A stretch of DNA of 64,000 bases from Serripes groenlandicus (lineage: Eukaryota > Mollusca > Bivalvia > Cardiida > Cardiidae): positions 142,626,332 to 142,690,331 of the forward strand of contig JASEVX010000003.1 of the NCBI GenBank assembly GCA_031761405.1. The letters are read 5' to 3'. Position numbers and translations under genes: made by a program. Shown here in pieces: positions 55,387 to 64,000 of this stretch; the first letter of the stretch is position 1, and the number at the start of each line of letters is the position of its first letter. The notes under the pieces were generated by a model. The model ran no database searches. It was given only the letters and a program-made list of their open reading frames with translations, and was not told the origin of the DNA.

Positions 55387-56115
55387 ATATGTTTTCCCGT
55401 TCGTCAAAAAAACGACAGCATTAGCCTTCTACGCCCGAACCTAAATGTTGACTGTATCGTAGCCAAAGAAGGACGTGACGTCATTTCCGTAACACTTCAT
55501 CTTGGCGTAACGTCAATGGAGCGATGTCGTTTCCCGCAAAAAAGTGGTATCAACATGAAAAACCCCAAATTCCTATACATGAGCTATTTATCAAACATTG
55601 TGGCAAAAGGATAACTTTCTCATAAGGAGCAATTGTTCTTTTAGCGACAATCTTTCCCTAAATCGTCTGTTGCAAAGGCCTCGGAAACCGTCTCTAATAG
55701 GAAAAGGGTTTAGCAGAAATGTGACCCCTTACATCATTTGTTCCAGTCATATTGACTGGTTGAAAAAGGTAGTCGCCAGGTGGCATCAGCAAAGGGCTGA
55801 TCTTTTTGCTTCTTTACCATAATGCAGGTGATCGATTAAGGATCATCCTGGTCATCATGTTTTAACCTCGTTCATTATAAATGTATTCCTTGATTTTCTG
55901 AAAGTCTTTACTTTATTATTTTCTGTTCGTAATAATAGACGACAGCAATACGAATTCCAAATATGTTTTGATAATGCACGAAACATGACATTAACATTAT
56001 TATTGTCTAGTCAATTACTTATAAATCATTTTTTATGGCCAAAGTATGCTCTTTAATTTTTGTTTATAATTATCTTGCGTTTTTTCGTAAATAGGTAGCA
56101 CCTATAGATATATTA
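55387..56115 (+). mobile_element. Dispersed element X, copy 2
   Basis: Second copy of the 20315-20993 element, with an extra segment of about 75 bp near 55796-55870 and without the 30-base insert of copy 1. By eye more than 93% identical outside the indels. Confidence 0.82.
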
Positions 56116-56350
56116 ATTATAATGATGATAATGAAAATGATAATAATAATGTCAAAACTAATACTAATCGAAATAATGATGGTGGTGATGATGATAACAA
56201 CGTGGAAACAATTATAATTATAATTATACTTGTGATAAAACTGATACAACTATTTCTACTACTACAACTACTGCTACTACTACTACTACTAATAATAATA
56301 CCGTGATTAATACAAATGATTAAAGTGATGATAATGATAATAAAAAAATT
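56116..56350. repeat. AT-rich (GAT/AAT/ACT)n low-complexity region
   Basis: Mixed trinucleotide runs starting exactly at the end of element X. Confidence 0.8.
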
Positions 56351-56390
56351 ATAATAATGAAGTAAATGGTAATACAAACAGTTTACGTAC

Positions 56391-56468
56391 GTCAATCCTT
56401 CGATTCCTCCTAATCGCTTTGCTTTTGAGTTGTAAACACCCATACATTCTGTTGGGCAACTGTCAAAT
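56391..56468 (-). CDS. Exon 2 of a secreted cysteine-rich protein gene
   Basis: Read on the minus strand: acceptor 'tatttcttccatttcag', then one base completing the Lys codon begun at 60999. It continues FDSCPTECMGVYNSKAKRLG and GIEGLT. It ends at a donor GTACGT (exon end 56391) or, alternatively, GTAAAC (exon end 56387). If unspliced the frame runs into low-complexity sequence. With exon 1 the cysteines are spaced C-x3-C-x8-C-x3-C. Further exons at lower coordinates were not found. Confidence 0.55.
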
Positions 56469-59400
56469 CTGAAATGGAAGAAATAAGCGGTGCTCCAGGT
56501 AAATTAAGCCATTGCCATTTGCGAACAGTTAAGATCCAGATCGCTCCGCACATCCTCCGTATATTGTTAGTTTTGATTGGAGGGATCAGCCACTTTGAAG
56601 GTTTGAACATGTAAAAAGATAAGCTGCATTGTTTCATCTACCATCTTACCGCGAGACTTTCCCCTGTAGTGACGTAAACCCTCCTCGCTGATGTAGTGAC
56701 AAAGTCTCCAACTCAGGTGCGGGTTCGATCCACAGGCGGGTCATACCAAAAACAAGAGGCATAAGGGGGCCGGTATCGCTCCATTGCATACAGCGATATA
56801 AAGCAAAAGAGCCCGGCCTAATGAAGGCCATCTTTTGGACAAATCAACACGGTGTAAAGCAATCTGAAAGAGGATCACCCAAGGACCATTTTTACCAAAT
56901 TAATTTAAAAATATTCCACACACTTTCAGAGAAGAAGATTGTTTAAGAGTTCACTACAGTCATATAAGACAAAACAGCATCGCACGCTGGCGGCCATGTT
57001 TTTGACCAATACACAGGGCTTGAAGGAATCTCATAGAGGGTTCTCTGCAACATATTTGAAAATCAGCCACAAACTTTCATCGGAGAATTTTTATCTAAGT
57101 TTTCTCTATAGCCAAGACATCAAATGTTATAACTTACTCGTATTAGCAGTTTCAACATTTCCCACGTACAGCACATCTGCAGCAGACGACTTTGAAAACA
57201 TATAGACAATACTATTGAAAATCTCTATACATGAAAGATTAGTTCGTGAATAGAGCTGAAAACATTGTGACAAAACGAGAAATTGCTCATCATGAGGAAT
57301 TTCGCCTTTTTGCCACATTGTTTTAAACTTTAATCAGTGAATGTTCATTCATTTATAGAGCGTTTCCATAGTTAAATGTTTTCAAAGTAGTCTGTTGAAG
57401 ATATGATGTAAATTTAAATGGATATACCAAATTCCTGATACAGACAACACTTAACGCCTTGTAGCTGATAACATTTGCAAAAACATTGTTGAAAGAGGAA
57501 AAATTGCCCCAAAATAAGCGAAGAATAAAAAACACTTATGGTGTATCACACGCAATAGTCAAATGAAAAAATACCCCATGATACTACATTTAATTTTCAA
57601 GCTAAGGTACTATTTCAAAGTAAATGGGGATATATGAAAGAATGCCTGCTTTGAAGTTCTAATTTGATACCTGGTATGGTTGAAGTTCTAATTTGATACC
57701 TGGTATTTGATACCTGGTATGGTTGAAGTTAATGACTCTTATCACTAATCTCCAATAAAAAACGCCAGTCATGAAAATATCTATGTCATAAACATACACA
57801 ATTTTCTTTTCTCAGAAAACTTATGAAAAACTTGTTTGCAGCATTATCGCTTTGGCGGGCGAAAACGTCACATCAGTCCATATATGAACAGTGACATTTC
57901 TGGTAGGCTTTGTGTACAAACAGTCTCGCTATGGCCACATTTCTACAACTAAAACTTGATGAATGGTGCTAGATGATACCCTCGTATATGTTGCTACCAA
58001 TCCAGGGGTCCCGAGTTCAAACTACAGCTCCGTCATTCATTAGTTCCAATAATTGAAAAATAGTGGATGTAAGAAGATATCCAGTTACTTTGGAATAGTG
58101 CTTTGTTGAGTACATGTGCGAGAAGGCCAGGTTAAAAACAGTAATTAAACTGTCCGCCATGATTTGACTAAAATGTTGTTAAAAAAGACGTTAAACCCCT
58201 ATCAATCCATTATCTTATACATTGATAGAAAGCTAACAAACCGCACAGAATACGGTGAGTTTACCATAAACGGGGCTGACTATAAACAGATCAACTGTGT
58301 GCTGACTACTAACTTAATGTACCGCATCGGTGGTCTAGTGTTAAAGCGTCCGCACCGGATGCGGGTTCAATCGCGGGTTCGATCCCTGGCTGGGTCATAC
58401 AAAATACTGTAAACAAGTAGTATATGGCTCTCCCTACTTTGCATTCGGAGTTGTGGGATTAGTATTGCGACTGACTCGCATGTGTCAAGTAAAATGGACC
58501 GGTAGTACTGTTAACTTACCCAGGAAACGCTGTAAAATAGACCGGTAGTACTGTTAACTTACCAAGGAAACGCCGTAATATGGACCGGTAGTGCTGTTAA
58601 CTTACCCAGGAAACGCTGTAAAATAGACCGGTAGTACTGTTAACTTACCAAGGAAACGCCGTAATATGGACCAGTAGTACTGTTAACTTACCCAGAATAC
58701 GCCGTAAAATAGACCGGTAGTACTATTAACTTACCAAGGAAACGCCGTAATATGGACCGGTAGTGCTGTTAACTTACCCAGGAAACGCTGTAAAATAGAC
58801 CGGTAGTAATGTTAACTTACCAAGGAAACGCTGTAAAATGGACATATAGTACTGTTAACTTACCCAGGAAACGCCGTAAAATAGACCGGTAGTACTGTTA
58901 ACTTACACAGGAAACGCCGTAATATAGACCGGTAGTACTGTTAACTTACTCAGGAAACGCCGTAAAATAGACCGGTAGTACTGTTAACTTACCCAGGAAA
59001 CGCCGTAAAATGAACCGGTAGTACTGTTAACTTACCCAGAATACGCAGTAAAATAGACCGGTAGTACTGATAACTTACCCAGGAAACGCCGTAAAATGAA
59101 CCGGTAGTACTGTTAACTTACCCAGAATACGCAGTAAAATAGACCGGTAGTACTGTTAACTTACCCAGGAAACGCTGTAAAATGGACATATAGTACTGTA
59201 AACATACCCAGGAAACGCCGTAAACTGGACCGGTAGTACTGTTAACTTACCAAGGAAACGCCGTAATATGGACCAGTAGTACTGTTAACTTACCCAGAAT
59301 ACGCCGTAAAATAGACCGGTAGTACTATTAACTTACCAAGGAAACGCCGTAATATGGACCGGTAGTGCTGTTAACTTACCCAGGAAACGCTGTAAAATAG

Positions 59401-61138
59401 ACCGGTAGTAATGTTAACTTACCAAGGAAACGCTGTAAAATGGACATATAGTACTGTTAACTTACCCAGGAAACGCCGTAAAATAGACCGGTAGTACTGT
59501 TAACTTACACAGGAAACGCCGTAATATGGACCGGTAGTACTGTTAACTTACTCAGGAAACGCCGTAAAATAGACCGGTAGTACTGTTAACTTACCCAGGA
59601 AACGCCGTAAAATGAACCGGTAGTACTGTTAACTTACCCAGAATACGCAGTAAAATAGACCGGTAGTACTGTTAACTTACCCAGGAAACGCCGTAAAATG
59701 AACCGGTAGTACTGTTAACTTACCCAGAATACGCAGTAAAATAGACCGGTAGTACTGTTAACTTACCCAGGAAACGCTGTAAAATGGACATATAGTACTG
59801 TTAACTTACCCAGGAAACGCCGTAAACTGGACCGGTAGTACTGTTAACTTACCAAGGAAACGCCGTAATATGGACCAGTAGTACTGTTAACTTACCCAGG
59901 AAACGCCGTAAACTGGACCGGTAGTACTGTTAACTTACCAAGGAAACGCCGTAATATGGACCAGTAGTACTGTTAACTTACCCAGGAAACGCCGTAAACT
60001 GGACCGGTAGTACTGTTAACTTACCAAGGAAACGACGTAATATGGACCAGTAGTACTGTTAACTTACCCAGGAAACGCCGTAATATGGACCAGTAGTACT
60101 GTTTACTTACCCAGGAAACGCCGTAATATGGACCAGTAGTACTGTTAACTTACCCAGGAAACGCCGTAATATGGACCAGTAGTACTGTTAACTTATCCAG
60201 GAAACGCCGTAATATGGACCGGTAGTACTGTTAACTTACCCAGGAAACGCCGTAATATGGACCAGTAGTACTGTTAACTTACCCAGGAAACGCCGTAATA
60301 TGGACCAGTAGTACTGTTAAATTACCAAGGAAACGCCGTAATATGGACCGGTAGTACTGTTAACTTACCCAGGAAACGCCGTAATATGGACCAGTAGTAC
60401 TGTTAACTTACCCAGGAAACGCCGTAATATGGACCAGTAGTACTGTTAAATTACCCAGGAAACGCCGTAATATGGACCGGTAGTACTGTTAACTTACCCA
60501 GGAAACGCCGTAATATGGACCAGTAGTACTGTTAACTTACCCAGGAAACGCCGTAATATGGACCGGTAGTACTGTTAACTTACCCAGGAAACGCCGTAAT
60601 ATGGACCGGTAGTACTGTTAGCTTACCCAGGAAACGCCGTAATATGGACCAGTAGTACTGTTAACTTACCCAGGAAACGCCGTAATATGGACCGGTAGTA
60701 CTGTTTACTTACCCAGGAAACACCGTAATATGGACCAGTAGTACTGTTAACTTACCCAGGAAACGCCGTAATATGGACCGGTAGTACTGTTAACTTACCC
60801 AGGAAACGCCGTAATATGGACCAGTAGTACTGTTAACTTATCCAGGAAACGCCGTAATATGGACCGGTAGTACTGTTAACTTACCCAGGAAACGCCGTAA
60901 TATGGACCGGTAGTACTGTTAACTTACCCAGGAAACGCCGTAATATGATTGAGCAATGGTTGTAAGTGGCACATTAACACAAACGAATACAAACTTACTT
61001 AATGCACAATTGTCGACAAATATCTGTTCCTTGGACTGCACCGTCTTGTTGTACTGGACTGGCTTTCTGACTGCTTGTTGTAACAACCAGAATTGAACAT
61101 ACTATAGCTATGACTACGCTAAATATTGGACTCGCCAT
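56391..61138 (-). CDS. Small secreted cysteine-rich protein gene, partial (exons 1-2)
   Basis: Exon 1 is 61138-60999 and exon 2 is 56468-56391, joined in matching phase (2 bases plus 1). Residues 1-23 form a signal peptide (MASPIFSVVIAIVCSILVV, likely cut near TTSS). A short polar stretch with QKASPVQQDG follows, then four cysteines (DICRQLCIK, FDSCPTEC). The intron of about 4.5 kb carries SINEs and the 43-bp satellite. The 3' end is unknown. The layout is that of a small secreted peptide, but the fold and function cannot be named. It could be an antimicrobial, inhibitor, shell or mucus component, and I make no claim among these. Confidence 0.5.
56506..56575. mobile_element. MITE family C, single arm
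   Basis: 'gccattgccatttgcgaaca' plus 'gttaagatccagatcgct'. Confidence 0.4.
56680..56752 (+). mobile_element. SINE tRNA-like head only
   Basis: A-box-like 'ctgatgtagtgacaaagtct' and B box 'cgggttcgatccacaggc', then the family signature 'gggtcataccaaaa'. No body follows. Confidence 0.7.
56755..57065 (-). repeat. Dispersed repeat, reversed relative of 54220-54850
   Basis: It contains 'ggatcacccaaggaccattt' and 'ctggcggccatgtttttgac', complements of the units at 54.3-54.8 kb. Confidence 0.6.
57155..57400. mobile_element. MITE family D copy
   Basis: 'gcacatctgcagcagacgac', 'gtgacaaaacgagaaattgc' with hairpin 'tcatcatgagg', then 'gcctttttgccacattgttt' and a weak right end. Confidence 0.6.
57958..58202 (+). 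mobile_element. SINE, nearly full length, diverged
   Basis: Head with a B-box-like 'cccgagttcaaactac'. The body is 'gaagatatccagttactttg' and the tail is 'ctgtccgccatgatttgact' and 'aaaaagacgttaaacccc'. Confidence 0.6.
58322..58492 (+). mobile_element. SINE head and body in front of the 43-bp array
   Basis: A-box region 'gcatcggtggtctagtgtta' with 'aagcgtccgc', a doubled B-box stretch ending 'cgcgggttcgatccctgg', and the signature 'ctgggtcatacaaaa'. Body words 'ctccctactttgcattcgga' and 'gcgactgactcgcatg' parallel the SINE at 63030. The array starts where the 3' part would begin. Confidence 0.85.
58493..60949. repeat. 43-bp satellite array, about 57 units
   Basis: Core 'gtagtactgttaacttaccc' plus 'aggaaacgccgtaatatggaccg'. 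A block of 14 units (602 bp) is duplicated in place (58661 and 59263), with shared odd variants such as 'cccagaatacgcc'. The right half is more uniform. The unit corresponds to the 3' region of the SINE family. Confidence 0.97.
60950..60992 (+). mobile_element. SINE tail resuming after the 43-bp array
   Basis: After the last unit the sequence continues 'gattgagcaatggttgtaag' and 'tggcacattaacacaaac', paralleling the normal tail 'gactgaa..tgttgaaa..ggcgttaaacac'. So the array lies inside one SINE. Confidence 0.65.
60999..61138 (-). CDS. Exon 1 of a secreted cysteine-rich protein gene (signal peptide)
   Basis: On the minus strand ATG (61138) sits in a good start context (cacaATGG), with a possible 5' UTR acceptor 'tattctttcag' ten bases upstream. 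It encodes 46 codons: MASPIFSVVIAIVCSILVV, then TTSSQKASPVQQDGAVQG and TDICRQLCI. It ends at a near-consensus donor AA|GTAAGT in phase 2. SINE tail sequence begins within ten bases of the donor. Confidence 0.65.
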
Positions 61139-61147
61139 TGTGATATA

Positions 61148-61904
61148 CCTGAAAGAATATACAGGTGAATGAACACGAATGTCAGCTACTTCATGCCAAA
61201 ACGGACTGTCTGGAATTTTTAAGCAGCCTAGAAAGAAAACCCCCTTCTATTGACGATCCAAACATATCGCTGTTCTAGGGACCTTTCCAGTTGTTGTCCT
61301 ATCTATTATATATATATGTATACATATCTAGCGTATGTAGTTATGACAGACAGGGGCTAATTTCTACATACCAATAATAAGCATAATGCAAAACAGTCAA
61401 GTTTTAACATCTAGTTAACCTTTCATGCTCTAACGAAAACCAACCATATTGAGGAGAAGCCAGTCTAGTTCAAAATAAGCCAATCAGCGCAACCGCAGTC
61501 TGATCTGGCTCTGAAAAATTCGCCAACTAGGGTTTACGAAATTCCTGTAAAGCAGTATCCATTCGGTATGGTTTTGCAGACTGACCTTTTTTCAACAGGT
61601 GTATTAATTACGTTAAGGTTTGTTTTCATGGAGCACCGCTCAATTGTAGTTGAGTTATGTCAGGCGAAAAGACGTCTGCGAATTGTGAACCTACCAACCG
61701 TTCGGTGTCTTCACTGTCCCCCTACACAAGGAAGCGCCGTAAAACGTTGGTTTTGAGATTATTAAACGTAGGCTTGTTAATTACGTCCCCCTTTCAGGAT
61801 ACAACATGTAAACGCATGTCGACGCATCACCCTTAATGACGTTCAGTAAAATCCGAAACAACCCGCATAGACTGAATGCATTTGGACAAGGCTCACATCG
61901 GATC
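61148..61904. other. Unannotated stretch upstream of the cysteine-rich protein gene
   Basis: No repeat or exon recognised on either strand. It holds the presumed promoter region of the minus-strand gene. Confidence 0.4.
61305..61327 (-). promoter_or_regulatory. TATA-like run upstream of the cysteine-rich protein gene
   Basis: A TA-rich stretch (tatatatatatgta) about 170-190 bp upstream of the minus-strand ATG. It is plausible as a core promoter only if the start site lies near 61280. Weak evidence. Confidence 0.2.
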
Positions 61905-62960
61905 TAGTTCACTGACTTCTATAATTACGTCATAAATGTAACACGTTATTATCACCGATGACGGTTCTGGTCACTGACTTCTATAACTACGTCATAAATG
62001 TAGCACGTTATTATTACCGATGACGGTTCTGGTCACTGACTACAATAACTACGTCATAAATGTAGCTCGTTATTATTACCGATGACGGTTCTGGTCGCTG
62101 ACTTCTATAACTACGTCATAAATGTAGCACGTTATTATTACCGATGACGGTTCTGGTCACTGACTACAATAACTACGTCATAAATGTAGCACGTTATTAT
62201 TACCGATGACGGTTCTGGTCACTGACTACAATAACTACGTCATAAATGTAGCACGTTATTATTACCGATGACGGTTCTGGTCACTGACTACAATAACTAC
62301 GTCATAAATGTAGCACGTATTATACCGATGACGGTTCTGGTCACTGACTACAATAACTACGTCATAAATGTAGCACGTTATTATTACCGATGACGGTTCT
62401 GGTCACTGACTACAATAACTACGTCATAAATGTAGCACGTTATTATTACCGATGACGGTTCTGGTCACTGACTACAATAACTACGTCATAAATGTAGCAC
62501 GTTATTATTACCGATGACGGTTCTGGTCACTGACTTCTATAACTACGTCATAAATGTAGCACGTTATTATTACCGATGACGGTTCTGGTCACTGACTACA
62601 ATAACTACGTCATAAATGTAGCACGTTATTATTACCGATGACGGTTCTGGTCACTGACTTCTATAACTACGTCATAAATGTAGCACGTTATTATTACCGA
62701 TGACGATTCTGGTCTCTGACTTCTATAACTACGTCATAAATGTAGCACGTTATTATTACCGATGACGGTTCTGGTCACTGACTTCTATAACTACGTCATA
62801 AATGTAGCACGTTATTATTACCGATGACGGTTCTGGTCACTGACTTCTATAACTACGTCATAAATGTAGCACGTTATTATTACCGATGTCGGTTCTGGTC
62901 ACTGACTTCTATAACTACGTCATAAATGTAGCACGTTATTATAACCGATGACGGTTCTGG
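61905..62960. repeat. 62-bp tandem array, 17 units
   Basis: Core 'tacgtcataaatgtagcacg' and 'ttattattaccgatgacggt'. Units are more than 95% alike. Two variants alternate irregularly at one site (gacttctataac or gactacaataac). Every unit carries 'cgtca' and 'tgacg' half-sites. Confidence 0.96.
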
Positions 62961-63029
62961 AAAAAAACGCGAGATTGTGCTGATTGATCGCCTTTGTATC
63001 ACTATGGCAAATCATATCATTAAACTACT

Positions 63030-63230
63030 TTCATAGATTGGTTATGGAGCGTCTACCTCGGGTGCTGGACGTTGCGGTTTCGATCCCCGGCCGGGTCATA
63101 CCAAAGACATTCAAAATGATAGTAATGTCTGCCCCTCTTTGCACTCAGGATGATTGGGTTAACATTACGACAGACGCGCTGCTGTTAACACAAATGGACA
63201 AATAACTAAACCAGGAAACGTCGCTAGTTC
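63030..63230 (+). mobile_element. tRNA-derived SINE, nearly complete
   Basis: Head 'gattggttatggagcgtcta', B box 'ggtttcgatccccggccg' (one extra t), signature 'ggtcataccaaagac', body 'gcccctctttgcactcagga', and 3' part 'taactaaaccaggaaacgtc'. Confidence 0.8.
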
Positions 63231-64000
63231 AAGAAAATGTTTGCTTTGTCAAGATTGTATGAATTCGATGTAGTAACAACATATTGCCGTTGTTATTTTG
63301 ACCGTACAGGATGAAAACTCTAGTGCCATTTGCTGCTTTATTGAAGTTTCGCGAAATGTAAGTATAAGGACGTTAAGGATGTACTGAACTGAAAAGTGGA
63401 TTTTTCATAATATTTAACTTTTGTTGTAATATTGTTTTTTTGAAAGTTGGATATATGTTAAATTAAAAAAAAAAAAAAAAAAAGTATGGTAGTGGGCTTT
63501 TTTTTTTGGCTAGATCAATTTATAAAAGCCTTATGATGAGCTTTTTTTTGCTTTTTCAGCCCATGAAAAAAACAAAAGTTTTCACGCAAATTGCCGATAT
63601 TTGAAAGATGATATGCTAATTGTTTAACTTCTTGTGGTTTTAATCTCATTCTGAAGGTATTTTATCCATATCTTTGGAAGTTCATGCGATACATTGTAGT
63701 TAAAGCTAAAAAATAGACACTATTTGACACTAATGAAAATCCATATTTGTCAGATTTATTAATAGACAATTTCAAAACTTTGAAATAAGGAAAAAACATA
63801 TTTGTAATATTTAACTTTTTCTGAAACTTCTCTAAGTTATTTCAATTACTATCATTTATCAGATTTTAATAAGAAAAGTATATGTCATTGGGCAATATTT
63901 TTCAGTTTTTCTTCTTTGAATGGCTAAAAAATGTTAAAATATGAATATATATTTATTAATTTTTCAAACATATCTTCAAATGTCAAAAAAGTTTTCCAAT
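63231..64000. other. AT-rich stretch at the window end
   Basis: It contains an A run near 63464-63483 and short T runs. No exon or element recognised. Confidence 0.5.

Overview
The window reads as nuclear DNA of an animal, most likely a bivalve mollusc. It is AT-rich and gene-poor. Its genes are split by long introns with GT...AG borders. It is packed with tRNA-derived SINEs, palindromic MITE-like elements, non-LTR retrotransposon remnants and long tandem arrays. The one clearly recognisable host gene encodes a secreted coiled-coil plus C1q-domain protein, a family greatly expanded in bivalves. The taxon is an inference, because no mitochondrial or rRNA marker is present.

Layout. Bases 1-3.7 kb hold MITEs, a broken Tc1-like transposase (+) and a broken LINE reverse transcriptase (-). 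Bases 3.77-10.35 kb are one array of a 28-bp unit, closed on its right by a SINE 3' tail. Bases 10.72-23.25 kb (+) are the C1q gene in four exons whose splice phases all agree. Its 7.7-kb second intron contains a 56-bp satellite split by a 5'-truncated LINE, plus several MITEs, and its third intron contains a SINE nested in a SINE. Bases 23.3-34.3 kb hold SINEs, a 656-bp tandem duplication, and 47-bp, 52-bp and 60-bp satellites. Bases 34.3-48.9 kb are mostly non-coding: a possible signal-peptide exon, 31-bp and 37-bp satellites, microsatellites and many MITEs. Bases 48.98-51.66 kb (+) hold two well-bordered exons, and perhaps a third, of a gene I do not recognise with a fibronectin-III-like stretch. 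Bases 52-58 kb are dispersed repeats, including a second copy of a 0.7-kb element also seen at 20.3 kb. Bases 56.39-61.14 kb (-) hold two phase-matched exons of a small secreted cysteine-rich protein; its intron contains a SINE and a 43-bp satellite. Bases 61.9-62.96 kb are a 62-bp array upstream of that gene, followed by one more SINE and AT-rich sequence.

The most interesting structure is the link between SINEs and satellites. The 28-bp satellite matches the A-box (5') part of the local tRNA-SINE family and is followed by a SINE tail. The 43-bp satellite matches the 3' part of the same family and sits inside a SINE whose head lies to its left and whose tail lies to its right. Two different internal segments of one SINE family therefore appear to have expanded into kilobase arrays. 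Roughly a third of the window is tandem repeat, from at least nine unrelated units. Long open frames inside the 28-bp and 60-bp arrays follow from unit length and composition and are not called as genes.
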